A stretch of DNA of 64,000 bases from Helopsaltes ochotensis (lineage: Eukaryota; Chordata; Aves; Passeriformes; Locustellidae): positions 754,146-818,145 of the forward strand of contig VXBM01000213.1 in NCBI GenBank assembly GCA_013400155.1. The letters are read 5' to 3'. The translations under genes and the position numbers were made by a program. Below the pieces are notes generated by a model. It made no database searches. It was not told where the DNA came from and saw only the letters and a program-made list of their open reading frames with translations. Below, piece after piece: positions 23,201 to 36,355 of the stretch. Numbering within the stretch: position 1 is the first letter of the stretch; each line of letters opens with the position of its first letter.

Positions 23201-25636
23201 ATGACCAACTCACTCTTGTTATTCTCCCTCATACTGTGAGTCTTTCCGAATCAGTAGCAAAAATAGGAATGATTGAATCAGTGAAGCTGTGAACATTACA
23301 AGATGCACACTCCAACAAACATAAAATGCGTGAGTGCCTGGTGAGCATTAGGAAATCTGTCACTATGAACAATTGAAGATGACAAGTTTAAATAGACCGA
23401 GGAATTCCGTTGTTAACTTACTTTCAAACAAAATATTTTCAAAATTGTCGTGATCACTTTTTTTATTTTTTTTAACTGAATATTAGCCGTGTGAAAAATA
23501 AGTTAATTTAAATTCCTTCTACGTAAATAAATAAAAAAAAAAGATTATGGAAAAACCATTAAAAATGGACACAAGAGCATTTGTGCACTCATCCCTTTCT
23601 CTTTTTTTTTGCTAGAACTTTCAAGAACACCTTTCCATACTCTTAGTGCTGGATGATTAACCCAATATTACAGCTTCTCATGGGGTATTGACGGTGCCTT
23701 GGCTAAAAAGTCCTCAGTTTTCTGTTGTTTTCTTGAAAAGAATGCTCTATGTTTGAAAAGTCTATTGTTTTCATAAACAACTTGTGAGAGTTTTATGTGA
23801 GACTGTTTCTATACCTCAAGAGTTCAAGCCCTGCAGAGACACCCCATCAGGCAGCTTCAGGAGCAACTACCATGCTGGCTTTCACAGCAAAGTGGCAAGC
23901 GTGGGGAGCGACCATTAAAGGCATTAGAAGCAGTTTGCCTCCACAGTATTTTGTTTTGTGAGTTGTTTTAGCTGGTTTAACTCTACAGAGAAGAAGATGG
24001 GAAATGATAATGAGGGATAAGGAGAATGGGACTGTCTTGAGATAGTTGATACCCGTCTCAACAGGCAGATGGATTATCTGAAAGGAGGAATAAAAAATGC
24101 ATTTTTTGAAAGCAACTCTAAGCTTCAGGGGAATTTTTTTTTTTCTGGAGCATTTGTGGGCATAGTCTCATCTGCAAGATATTTAAATATGAGTACCCTT
24201 TCAGCACATAACTTCTGCTCATTTAGCTATCTAAGTAATTTTGTTGATTTTAAACTTTAACCTAAATGGTAAAAGCAGAATACCAAGGAAATCTAGTGTC
24301 TGTGAACATAATAAAGGTAAAGTGTCAGAAGGTAGGTCTCTGTCTTCCCTAACAGTTAGTATATTCTAGTATAAACACTTTGTAAATTACCTATGCACTT
24401 TCATATTTCAACTTTCTTACTTATACTGCATGTTAGATGGAAGTGCTAACTTTAAAATTCGGCATCCTAATGTGCAAAGCACTGCAAAAAGATGGATGTT
24501 TTGAACATAACAGGCTTTACATTAAACTCCAGCACAGATTAGATGAATTGTGGAATTATGTCTAATACTCTTAAGGGGTTTTAGTGATCAAACACACAGT
24601 AGATCCATGCTGACATCAGGTCTAGCATGTCTGAAAAACACGATAGACATCCAGCGTCCTACAGACCTGCAGTCCTACTGGTTTATGTTTAAACTTCTAT
24701 TATGCAAAAATGTTGACTGAAAAAGCCCATTTTTTTATAGTCAACAGTAACTCCAGTGGTGTTTCTGGGCAGTCCTTTTCCTGTGTATTTCACAGACTGT
24801 ATGCTGTATGCATCTGGTGCAATATTGTGTAGCTCTCTTACACTGTAAGTAGACTGACACTTGCAAATTATACCTATGTGCTAAAAATATTTTTGCCTTT
24901 ACCATAGGACATTGATGTGAAGTCTGCTATGATAATGTATGAAAGTCTATACTTTGTAATTCTATTTTTTGAGAGATTTAAATTAATTTGTTGTAAGGAC
25001 CACTGATTTGCTAGTGTTCACTTACCACTGAGGAGTGCTTTTCCCTATCCACAGTATGGATTTAATCTCAGTAATTTTATTCTCCTAGACTATTTCATAA
25101 GATGAGAGGTACCTAAAGTCCATGGCATCTAAGACAGATAAACCCCTGCTTGAAAGCTCCTGTCTCTGTCCAGGACTAGACTAGTCAGCTGAAGTTAAGT
25201 GAGATGAGTCCCCTCTACAGTATGGAGGGCAGCTACAGCAGAGCTTCAGATCCCTCATGATGAGAAGCATTCCTCATGCTTGCAGAGGAATCTGAGAACT
25301 TTTGCTGTCAGAAGTCACAGTGAATAGTTCAGTATTTTTAAGTACACTGACTAATGAAAAAACTAGTAAGTTTGAGTTGCAAACAGATCAATTTTAAGTA
25401 ATGAACTAGGTGTGAGTTTGCACAGTAAGGGATGAAAATAAATAACCATTTTTACTAGTAGTCAGGCTGCATGAAAAAATAGCACTGTCTGGTAGTGCCA
25501 TCAATGAATATGTGCATTTTAGACATTTCTAAAGGTGGTAAGGGTTTTGTTTGTTTGTTTTTGGTTTTGATTTTTTTTTTCATTCTAAAACATTATTATA
25601 TAAGGAGACACAAACATAAAACCCAAATTGGATCTA
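20249..25636. other. Unique AT-rich noncoding stretch
   Basis: No gene or repeat family is recognised. A T-rich run (T9 C TTTT C T18) lies at about 23030-23062, and shorter A/T runs occur throughout. Several patches (for example 21440-21660 and 24420-24960) are free of simple repeats and could hold conserved noncoding elements, but this needs alignment. Confidence 0.45.
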
Positions 25637-26676
25637 TGTGGCACAGTTTTGGTAGCTGGGGGCTGTGTGAGCAGCCTTTGTGAGGAGACGTCAGAAGCTG
25701 CCCTAATGTCAGAGAGAGATCCAGCTGGCTCCAAGAGAGACTCACCACTAGGTAAAGCTGAGCCCATCAGAAATTGTGGGAGCACCTCTGGTAGTGTATT
25801 TAAGGAAGAGAAAAACGCTACCCATCAGAAGCTGGGATAGAGGAGTGAGAATATGTAAGAGAAAAAATTCTGCAGCCTCCAAGGTCAGTGCAGAAAGAGA
25901 GGGAGGAGGTAGTCCAGGCACACAACCAGAGATTCTCCTGCAGCCTGCAGAGAGATTGCAGTGACAGGTTTTTCTTTGCATCCCGTGGATATCCACTGTG
26001 GAGCAAATAGCCACCTGGTGCCTGTAGACAACCCCACACGAGCGTAGGTGAAGAGCCCTTAAAAGCAGCTGTGAGTCATGAAGGGCTTATGCTCAAACTC
26101 CTGATGGGCAGTGCAGCCCATGGAGAGAACACCACCTTACAGAGGAGTAAGTTTGCAGTCAGAGCTGTGACCCTGTGAGGAAGGACAGCCCTTCATTGCA
26201 GGACCCACGCTGGACCAGTCAGCCTGTGGGAAGGACTTATGTTGAAGAAGTTTATGAAGGACTGTCCCCAGTGGGTGAGCGCTTATGATGGAGCAAGGGA
26301 AGAGTGCGAGGAGGAAGGAAGAGCATAGATGGAGTGTTAGGAACCAATGGCAACTGACCCTTTTCCCCATCCCACTGCACTGTTTGAGGTGGAGGAGGTA
26401 AAAGAGTTGGGAGTGAAGTTGAGACTGGGAAGAAAGGAAAGGTGGGGGAATATGGTTTTTTTAAAAATTTGTTCTTATTTCTTATTAATTTATCCTGCTT
26501 GGCAATAAATTAAATTTATTTTCCCAAGTCCAGTCTGTTTTCACTGTGATAATTGGTGAGTGATCTCCCTTATCTTGGTCCATGTGTTCTTCATTGTCCC
26601 TCAGTCCTGTTAAGGAGGAAGAGTGATAGAGTAGCTTGGTGGGTGCCTGGCAACAAGCCAAGGTCAATCCACCACA
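25637..26676 (+). mobile_element. Solo LTR, type A family, near complete
   Basis: It starts TGTGGCACAGTTTTGGTAGC and ends GGTCAATCCACCACA, about 1.04 kb. Shared landmarks with the 6.3 kb copy include 'GCTGAGCCCATCAGAAATTG', 'GAGTGAGAATATGTAAGAG', 'CCTCCAAGGTCAGTGCAGA', the poly(A) signal AATAAA at 26504-26509, and the U5 phrase 'GGTGAGTGATCTCCCTTATC'. It has no adjoining internal retroviral genes. No exact target-site duplication could be seen (left flank ATCTA, right flank AAATG), so one end may have been altered. It is old: many substitutions separate it from the 59.2 kb copy. Confidence 0.82.
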
Positions 26677-28870
26677 AAATGATAAAGAATTTTTTTTCTG
26701 AACCTGAGACTGTGGAAAATAGATGTCAGGAAGGAGACAGAAGAGTGACTTATGAGGGATGAGAACAAAGTCCCCAAAACACTGAGGCTTCATCTGTGCT
26801 CTAGGTTATGTAGTGTAGTTAGATACATGATTAGTCAGAGCTTAGTTACCAATCTGAATCTGTCCTGATGAAACTTGCATAAAAATGTCTGTTCATGGGA
26901 TAGGGTTGTTATATAAGATGAAAAGATAAGAGAGTCCTGTAGAATTTGATGGCACAGAGGAATTTCAGACTAATGTAAAAACAGCCCATAAACAGGAGAA
27001 AATATGGAAGGCTGTTGTTTTGGCTTTTAAATTCATAATAAATTGTTCCAAAATGACTGTGTGTATTTCTATATATTTTTTGCACTTTTAAACGTCTCAT
27101 ATTTCATTACTTCTGTATTCACCTGCGTGATTCCTGAATCACTTGGGCTGTGTAAGCCATAGTAGACATGACTGTAGCATTTGAATAAAGAAATGGAAAC
27201 ATCTGAATTAAACTTCCCCTTGCAGAAACACTTGTCAGTTACTGAAGTGATCTGTTTCCCCTGTGAACTGATGCATAAGGGATTTTAAACATGTACCACT
27301 GAAGTGCATTTTAAAGGCTGTTTTTAAAAAACCTTTTGTACAACCCTGAAATGTATTTGACTTTCTCTTAACACAGCTTTTTTTGGGCACTTGCCAAAAT
27401 AAATTTCTAATGCAACATGTATTATCTGGTTTACCAGTTTGGAATTTTGTCTATGTCTGCATCTTCAGTATTGACAAAACTGAGAATTTTTCAGGAAAAA
27501 GGTTAAATTCTACAGGCAATTTCATGGCTTTGATCTCTGTGCACCAATCCCAGTAACAGAGAGAATAACCACAATGAGAAATGAGGGTATGCTCCAACAA
27601 CAACATCATACTTTGAAACAAAATGGGGAAAAGGATTTTGAGGAAACGAAGTAATATAGGTTGATCTCTGGAATATACAATGAATGCAATATCTTACATT
27701 GCAGGTAATATATCACCTGAGCTTATTTTAGCCTGTTCCTGGAGTGGCAGATCACACCAATCTGCATCACCCAGTAACAGAAAGCATATGATTTCCTTTG
27801 GAAACAGGCAGGGGAGCTCTTCGCACTGACACAATGGAAGTAGATGCTTTAGGAATACTTCAGAAAAACTGATGAGATGGATTTCATAATTTCTCAGAAA
27901 ATGATCAGATCTTTTTTGAGTAGCTTTTCTAATATGCATATCAGAAAAGAGAAGAGCTATTTCTGATCTTCATAAAAGAAATGTATGAGTTAAATCTGGC
28001 AGTTACAACTATTTCTAGACTGAATTTTGATCTTAGTACCATATTGCACTGGCTGTTTTGTAATTAGGTGCCATTAAAAGAGGATGTCTATCAAAATGTT
28101 AACAAGGATGGTGGTCAATCTCTGTCAGATTTATTGAAAGCAAATACATTTACAAGTTCCATCATAAATCTTGGTCAAGTAATGAGATTCTCAACTTATT
28201 TTCCATAAAATGGTTATTGTATTATGCAGGCAAAATGTCATGGTACACAACAGTTCAATTTCATCAGCTCTTCACACAGCAATGAAATAATAAACCAGTA
28301 CTGTTCCAGTTTTGATTTATTTCATTGTCATATATTAGCCTAGAATACATGTATGTATGAAATATTTTGGCAGAATACATGTTATAACCCCCCAAGAATT
28401 CTCTTATTTCTGTTGGAATTCTAACAATAAAATGTCAAATTCTTATTTAAGAACAAAATTAAGTATGAATATTTTCAATGTTTTGTTTTGAAATGATGAA
28501 ATCAGTATTTGAAATTATTATTAGAGCTGGCACTAAACACTGTCATTAATACACACAAATAATGTACAGAACTAAATTATGCAGAACTACTTCTTTAATC
28601 TCTTAACTTTAGTGAGCAGTTCTAAACAAGAACTTTCTTCCTCTGCATATCTCAAATAATTAACTATTTAATGCAACTTGGAGCTAAAGGTGAATTTTCA
28701 GCCTTCTGGCTATAGGTTAATATTTACCATCTATCTCAAAAATGTTTAGGTATTTTTCAAAGACCAATTTTTACTTTAATTCCTGAGGAAGCCATATAAT
28801 GGTGAATAGTTTTCTAGTGAGCACACTTAATGAAGAGGTAGGAACTCGTGGTTCATCTTTCTGCACTGAT

Positions 28871-28982
28871 CAATCACTGAGCAATCAGCTGATATTTAGG
28901 GAATTCCTATAAATAGTATGACCTGTGGTATCGGATTCCCTCAGTTGGAAAAAGAAATTATTTGCTACTATTCAAGGTATGT
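28871..28982 (+). promoter_or_regulatory. TATA-type promoter-like segment with donor-like site (candidate)
   Basis: Two CAATCA words (28871 and 28882) precede TATAAATAG at 28908-28916. About 30 bases further on is a plausible start region, and 28971-28982 reads TTCAAG|GTATGT, a good 5' splice donor. This is the arrangement of a short noncoding first exon of about 35-40 bases. Elements like these occur by chance in AT-rich DNA, and no matching downstream exon could be proved. Confidence 0.25.
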
Positions 28983-30200
28983 ATTTCTCACAGAATAAAC
29001 AGAGAGCATTATGTTAGAGCATTCAGCATTCAGAATAACTTCTTATTTCTTCCACCTAAAATTATGTGGGAAATTTGGGTTAAATTGACAAGTAGTTTGG
29101 GGAGAAAATAGTAGGTTGTTAAAATGAATATGCTGCCGAGAAAGAAATTCTTCTCCACTACAAGACTATGTTTATCTGTGTGGGTCTAGTTACATCTATA
29201 TTGAATGTTAGGTTTAATCATCAATTTATGTTTAAGCCTACAACTGCTGATCTTGGGTACAAAAACCCAAGTTTTACTCCCCAGCAGGTGGCTGTACCCC
29301 AAATTCAGCAGTATGTGGAATGTCCAAATGCAACATAGTGGTGTTTATTTTCCCCTCCTGCTGTATTTGAAATTCATATAAATTCATTTGAATTTCATAT
29401 ACTGAAAGTTGTAGCTGCAGAAAACCCAGGAATGGTGATTCTGAAATTTCTTGGCCCATCATTTCTAGCCTTCTAGAAACTTCTATTTCTTTCTCCTTTG
29501 CTTGTGATTAGAGCAAGTGGGACAGAGAAAGAAGGCTCAATCCTAAAAGACCTTTGAAAAGCAGATTGTGGATCACTCTAGGGTGGGTCCAAAGTAATGC
29601 ATGCGAAAATGTGCATTTTGTGTCTTAAGTCAGGTGGAGATGACCTTCAGATTAGACCCCAGGGATAGCTGTGTGCTGTATTACTCGATGGATATTGTTC
29701 CTGAAAGGTGTTACTGACTGCTTTGTTCTGCTTAGATGAGCAAAACAGTCAGATGAAGATTGATATTTATGCACTATGCATTCATTTTTGGCATAATGTT
29801 TCTATTGTATATGTCTTTTCTGCTCTCTTTGCATTCTGTAAAAAGACTGCTCAGAGACAATATTGTGAAATTGAGGAAGAATAGTAAATCAGTTGATTGA
29901 TTTTGATGCAGTTTCTGTCCAGAAAATTTTTAGACTTGAATTAAACGTCTGAATAGATGTTGTATTTTTCCTACGTAGTTTTATGTTTAAAATGCTGGAA
30001 GCGAGCCACAATTTTCTGGATTCACAGTGAACCACTTCAGATCAATATTATCCTGTCTGAATATATGTTATATCTTGGCTGACTACACAACACAGCTTGG
30101 AAGTTATCCTACAACTAGATTCAAGCACAGATCCCCATTTATCATGTAAGTAAATATATCATTTGTGTTTAAATGATTTTTTTTTCTTTTCCCTGCCCAG

Positions 30201-30324
30201 GAAAGAGGAATTTGATGACTTGCTGAAGGTTTCAGGAAGCCCCAGAGAAATGATTGCTGCACTTCATGATCAGTTTGGACACACAGGATTTATGTACCGT
30301 GATAAACATGATCTGGCTACCTAG
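30201..30324 (+). other. Candidate terminal coding exon, 40 codons (unidentified)
   Basis: A strong 3' splice-site signature (long T/C tract, then CCCTGCCCAG) ends at 30200. From 30202 a frame of 40 codons runs to a TAG at 30322-30324. Its peptide is of mixed, soluble-protein composition (begins KEEFDDLLKVSGSP, later ALHDQFGHTGFMYRD). I do not recognise it. The LHDQFGH part faintly recalls the H-x3-H start of an integrase zinc-binding domain, but no further match supports that. A nearby donor-like GTAAG at 30146 would give an intron of only 55 bases, too short to trust. A 40-codon open frame is expected by chance fairly often. Confidence 0.22.
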
Positions 30325-33300
30325 AAACACTGCTGTTTGCAATTTTAATGGCTAAAGGGCAGCTGCAACTACAGGGCTCACAAAGTATATGATGGCATAT
30401 TCTCAAGCATATGGTGTCCTTTCTGGGTGTTCCTCTTGAGTTTTGCTGTGAAAGGATTAAAGGAGAAGAAAACATATTTCCTTGGCTAGAATTCTGCTCA
30501 CTCACAGGGGAAAAAGTCCAGAATTAAAACCTTTCCCTACTGACAGAGTATTGTAACCCTACAGTGAGAAACTTGTGCCCAAACTGTTCTATGGATAGTA
30601 GATTGCAAATTGATACTGGACAACCAACGCACAATGGTTGGTGACAACTCTCTGGATAGCAAGTGTTAAAAACTAAAGAGTAATTGAAGGAAGCTAGCAG
30701 TTATGGTTGTTCTTCCAGAATTCCATACTGGGGGAGAAAAACAGAAACTGGTGTCAGAAGGATCAGGGAAGTAATCAGGAATGAGGTGTGACAGGAATAA
30801 AACAGTGTCCAAGAAAGAATCACATGTGATGCCATGGCACACTGTTACCCTCTCTCTGTAGTCCCCCACTGCTGGGGTTTTAGCTGCTCCAGTGGGGGGT
30901 CCAGCTTTGATACACTCCAGCTGTGTAACCTTGACTCAGACTGCTGAGCCAGAGCTGTGAGACCGTCTGTACAGGGATAAGAAAAGTAAAAAATTACAGA
31001 GAGCGGTAGGACTGCTGATATGCGATTGCTAGGAGACCAAGGACTCAGCAGAGAAAACATCGACATGAAATGCTAACACCTTCAGGACAAAAAAACCCAT
31101 GAAGGTAGCTGGAGGCTGGTCTAGTCAGGGACAGTCAGGAGCTGCCAGGTTGGGGTTGATCCATCAGTGCTGACGGAGTAAAAGGGAGGAGCAGCCCTGC
31201 CCCCATGGTGGCTCTTGGGAGCCGCAGCCACCAACCCCTCACTCCTCAGCAACACCTGCCTGCCTGCCTGGTGAAGGCTTTCCAGCTGCTGCACTGGACT
31301 GTGAGCACACCCATGCTTAACCTCACAGTTCACTAAATGCTGCCTTTTTTGTGTACTGGCCAATGAAGGATTGCTTTATACCTGTGAGTTCCCCATATTT
31401 TGCTTGCAGAGTATTTTTGTGCCAGGTTAATGATGCCCAAACAAACTGACTATAAAAATATTTTGTAGAGGTTAAGAGGTGATTTTATTATTATGCTGGG
31501 AAGCCAACATGAATATTTGAGAAAGTAGTAGCTTAACAGGAAAGGAACGTCATCTTGGAAGAAGTGATTTACATTTCTAGAATTAAAAAAAAAAAAAAGA
31601 AAGTCATCTACCAGAAGGTACACTGTTCCTGAGATGGATGAAGAATCCTTTGCTGCAGCCATACATCTAGAAAAGCTCTGATGCTCAGAGCTATCTGACA
31701 TTAAATCATGTCAAGCAGAAGCAAACAGCAATGGAAAAAAAAAATCATTGATGTTTTTAATTAGGTTGTCTTGAATGCTCATCTGCATTCTAAAAGCAAA
31801 AGGCCTATTTCAGTAAAAATCATGGCCAGCTTCTGTAGCAAGGAAACTGGCTGTACTCAAACTGAATTGGGCCCTAAATTTGTTCCTTGGCAAGAGCAGA
31901 GAAATGTTTTGCTCTGGTTTCTGACTCCGTTGGCAGTGGTGCTTGTTAATCACACAACCCATTACAATGCACTGTACAAGGAGGAATCTCAAAAACATCT
32001 TATTGCTGAGCTAAAGGCTATAAAGTGCAGTCTTTTCTGCTAACCAGATTTGTGCTGTGTTGTGTTTAGTGGTAGTTGTGCCAGTCTGTGATTACTCACA
32101 ATTGGTGACTAGAGACTGTGGCTGAGAACCCTGAGTGTGAGTGCAAGGAGGGGAGGACCTCAGAGCTCATGCTTTGAGGCAATATTTAGGCTAGCTTAAC
32201 ACTGAGCAATAAAATGAAGACAATAACATGGAAAAGGAAGGCTAAAAATGTTTAATTACTTTAGCCTGATCACTCTTCTCCTTTCCAAGTTGGCAAGCAG
32301 GAACTGGAACTTGCCAAACATGTTTTATTTTTAAATCTTTTATCCATTGGCAAATCATATTGCATCAGACCTCATAAAGGTGTTTTACAGTTTTGAACAG
32401 TTTCCCAGCCTGTACAAATCCATGCGTTCATGCACACACACATAGAGAACAGACACATACAGGGGCAGCTCTGACTATGGGGTGTGTGGGGGTCCATCCC
32501 CCCCCCTACTGAATTTTGTAACTAGGCAATGCTTTTGTAACTAGTCATGCTTCTCCTTTTTCTCAGTGCAGCAGCAACAGCAGTAGCAAGACTACCACCA
32601 GGATGAGCTCTGCAGCTCACTGGGGGAGGTGCTGTGCACCCATGCATTCCTTTGAGGGAAGGAATCCCCCTGCCCGAGCACCTTCCAACCCACCAGCTGG
32701 AAAGCTCAGGAATTATCCACATATACAGGGGTTTTTTGTATGTTGGATGCTCCCTCTAAACATTGATCTAGGATCTTGTTTAATGTATAGTAGAGCATGT
32801 GAGTATCAGCAATGTTGGAATCCTGACAATAATGAGTAAATGGAGAAGGGGTTTAGTCTCATAAAAAATAGATGTCTGTTAGTGGAATCGTAGTCCTGGC
32901 ACAGCACTGCCTGACTTCATCTGGGAGATAGGAATCACTGCAGCTGTGTACACTTTCATTTACATTGCTCAATTCCTGTCCTCCTTTCTACTGCACAAAC
33001 AGTCCCACTAGCAAATTACTAATATTTTTTGTATATCAGCATTCTGGTGAGTGTGACATTTAAATTGTGATATTGGTTAGTAAGGAATGTCTGGCATACC
33101 TGACGGCTGGTAGCTCAATGGAGTGTGATCTTGTCCGCATTGTTTAATTACCTTCAGTTAATTTTCCATGATTTTATTCAAGGAGAAATAAACAGGGACA
33201 GTAGCTGTTTTTCTGGGAGTACACTATTTGAATCTCCTTCGTTGAGTTGTCACAGATGTATGTCACTTCATAACTGAAGAGTTTGAGCTAACTTCCTAGA

Positions 33301-33675
33301 AGAATTTGTGTGCAGTGTGCCTTTCATGTATCTCTGGATGTGCTCTTCCACGCAATGTAGCATGATCCAGAGGTGTCAGCAATGTTTTGTATTACTGTTG
33401 TGACTGAAATGTTCTTTCATTATTACTATGCCCTGGCTGATCTGCACAAAATAAGAAGTGTCACAGGGTGAAAAAATACCATAACTTATAAGTAAAAACA
33501 ATGCACTTAGGGAGGTATGTTTATGTCGTTTGTGTACTTTTAATTTTCACAAAAGCTAATTATTTATTACCATTGCCTAGCTCAAAATGAATCTTACAAA
33601 ATTAATTGTCCCCAATCTTAAACATTTGACAATTACAAATCAAAAATAAAAAAATGAAACTTAGTGATAAAAAAA

Positions 33676-33732
33676 GACTTGATTATCTTTAAAAGATACC
33701 TTCCAACTCAAACTATTGTATGATTCTATGCA
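33676..33732 (+). mobile_element. CR1 3' tail remnant
   Basis: Only the last ~55 bases of a CR1 remain: 'TTGATTATCTTTAAAAGAT', 'ACCTTCCAACTCAAACTATT', and one ATTCTATG octamer. It is an extreme 5' truncation in sense orientation. Confidence 0.8.
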
Positions 33733-36017
33733 TATAGAATCTATCTCTAATTTTGACACTATGTTTTATTTTTATCTTAGGTGTTAATACAGTTCCTTTG
33801 CATATTCCATCAAATGACCAATGTATATTACAATCTTGTCAGTTCTGTATCCAATTTATTTTTCAAATAGTCAGTGTGCTGAATCATAGTTATCTTAAAG
33901 ACCACATTTCTCTTCATTACCTGTCAACTGACAGTGCTCCATAGCAGCAGTGTGCCCAACACAGTCTAGGAAGAATACACTCCTGTGCATTCCATAGCAT
34001 TAACAGCTTTAGGTCTACGTCTCCTTAGCTAACAATAACCCACGTATTTCAGCCAGGTTCTAGGCCTCTTCCTTTTCTGGTAATTTTTCTTCAATGATGA
34101 GAAGTTTCAGACAGTAATATTTATCATTAACAAATTAAATACTGCAATGAGTGACTCAGAATGCAGAATGAAACTCTGATATATATATATAAATCATTAT
34201 TTTTTACACTGTACAAAATAAGATTTTCTAGATATAAAGGTAATTGAATTGATATACATAGATTAGCAATGTATTTTGCCCTATATGGATTTTGAAAGAG
34301 ATGAATTTTCATGTAAGGAAACATAAAACCTTGTCATGATTTTCAGTGTATAACATAGGGAACACTTGTAATCCATCAAAGCGGAGATTTCAATAAATCC
34401 TTATTCTAAAATGAATAGGTCAAAAAGTGAAATTTGAAACTTCACATGGTATCCAAGATGAAATAATTCTCTCCCAAATCTTCAGTTCTTCCAGGCTTAC
34501 ATCTTATTGCAACCAAGTAGAGTAAATGTAATATTTTAATAATTGCAACAGAATAAATACACAGTTTTCATTTCTCCTTCTAGCAATATTTATATTTTTT
34601 AATGTGGTAGTTTAGAGACATCATCATCTGAGGTGCTTTAGGGTGTTTCAAAATGATGTTTAAGACTTCTTTGCGAGAGATTTCTTTTGAGCTTTTCAGC
34701 TACTGGCCCAAAATTTGACATGGTCTTTTGTAGAGTCTGTGCATACCTGACGGGCCGATGCAGGTACCTTGGAGACCTCGGGATACTGCAGGTGGCTTTT
34801 GGAACCGGGTTGAGTCAACTGCATTGTCTTTTTTAGATAGATTTTTATAACATTTAACTTCAGCCATCAGAAGTATATGGGAAGGATTCAATTTAATATT
34901 GATACCTAAATTAGGTTTTTACCTCTGTCATATGGCATATATATAATTTGTGTGCAGATATCTCAGACAATTTAGGAAATCTCAAATGGCACTAAGTGTT
35001 GTTTTGGCAATTGAATTCTTCAATTCAGTTGCCATTATTCTTACTGAAGCCTAGTTGAAAAGAGACTTAAGTGCAATTCAGTGCTTATTTACCTTCTGGG
35101 TTTGTTCTGCCCAATTTGATTATCTGCTTTAAGCTGTTATTAAATCTTTCTGGAGTCACCAATTTTTGGAGAAAGACCCATAAAATTAAGATCTTTTCAA
35201 ACCTTAAACATCTAAGATAAATTTAAGGGTTTAAAGCAGAATACTTAGGGTTTGGATAGTTTAAGACAGAAAAACTAAAAATATATCACAGGTGCTAAAG
35301 TGTTCAGTCTCTAATCACACATTAAAATAAGAACGATCAAACATCAAGATAAAACACTGGTTTTATTCTGAGTAATTCATTCCTCATTATACTAAAGTCA
35401 ACTGTTGACCTTAGCTACATACAGAAAACTATAATTTCTGAGAGCTCTGACATGTTTTGCCATTTCGTACTGCTGCAGTGTAGGAGGTTAGTGCCCTAGC
35501 TCTCTGTCCTGAGCAGGCAGTATATCTGCTTCTTACTGCTTCAGTTAATAACCCAGTGTATGAACTCAAACAGTTGCTAATTGCAATTACCATCCTGGTC
35601 TGAGAACTGCAATGCTACATAACGGAAATGTTGCCTACTCCTTGTGCCTGCAGTAGGGTAACAAACAGATGACTCTTGGAACCTCGTCATAAATTGCAGC
35701 ATAAAGATAACAGGTCAACCCCTGGCAAACATTTCATTTATGGAAAAAAAACCAAAACCAAACCCAAATAAAAAAAATCCAAGCCATGAAAGTCAAAGCA
35801 ATGAAGGGAATGCATTTTTTTTCAGCAGAAGGATCACATAAATTAAGTTCATACTGCTGAAGAACAAAGCAGATGGTAATAAATGCCAGTTTGTCTTTAG
35901 ATATCTGGTGAGAAAGGCTATTCCCTACTTCAAAATATTTAAATCTGTAACTCATACAACTTTTTCATATATCTAAATAACTTTATGAAATCAGGAGCTT
36001 ATATTTCACTAAGACAG
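33733..36017. other. Unique AT-rich noncoding stretch
   Basis: No gene or transposon is recognised. A (TA)n run of about 12 bases lies near 34180-34191. A palindrome-like GAATTCTTCAATTC occurs near 35014. Confidence 0.5.
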
Positions 36018-36355
36018 AGGGGATACCTCATTGCAGTTACAACTTCCTTGTTAGGCGAAGACCAGGGGCAGGCACTGATCTCTTCTCTCTGGTGACCAGT
36101 GGCAGGACCCAAGGGAATGGCCTGAAGCTGTGTCAGAGAATGTTTAGGTTGGATATTAGGAGAAGGGTCTTCACCCAGAGGGTGGCTGGGCACTGAACAG
36201 GCTCCCCAGGCAAATAGTCATAGCACCAAATTGTTCAAGTGTTTGGACTCAGGCACGTGGTGTGACTCTTGGGGATTGTGCTGTTCAGAGCTGGGTGTTG
36301 GACTTGATCCTTGTGGGTTTCTTCCAACTCAGCTTACTCTGTGATTCAGTGATTA
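36018..36355 (+). mobile_element. CR1 LINE 3' fragment
   Basis: This is a sense CR1 3' UTR of a subfamily marked by 'GGCAGGCACTGATCTCTTCT', 'GGTGACCAGTGGCAGGACCC', 'GGAATGGCCTGAAGCTGTGT' and 'CTTCACCCAGAGGGTGGCTG'. The tail is 'TTCCAACTCAGCTTACTCTG'. A short deletion lies inside the 'GTTCAAGTGTTTGGAC' part. It is relatively well preserved. Confidence 0.9.

Larger units (their letters stand above)
26677..33675. other. Mostly unique sequence with a few transcription-like signals
   Basis: No repeat family is recognised over this 7 kb. Its notable contents are a TATA-type promoter-like segment near 28.87-28.98 kb and an exon-like segment at 30201-30324. A stretch at 30840-31380 is richer in G and C than its surroundings, and a C9 run lies at 32499-32507. 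The GC-richer stretch may be a decayed repeat or a regulatory island; I cannot classify it. Confidence 0.45.

Noticed and set aside
30124..30200. Coding exon ending at the GTAAG donor at 30146, spliced to 30201
   Set aside because: An in-frame join is possible, but the intron would be only 55 bases, below the usual vertebrate minimum, and no acceptor for the upstream piece is convincing.
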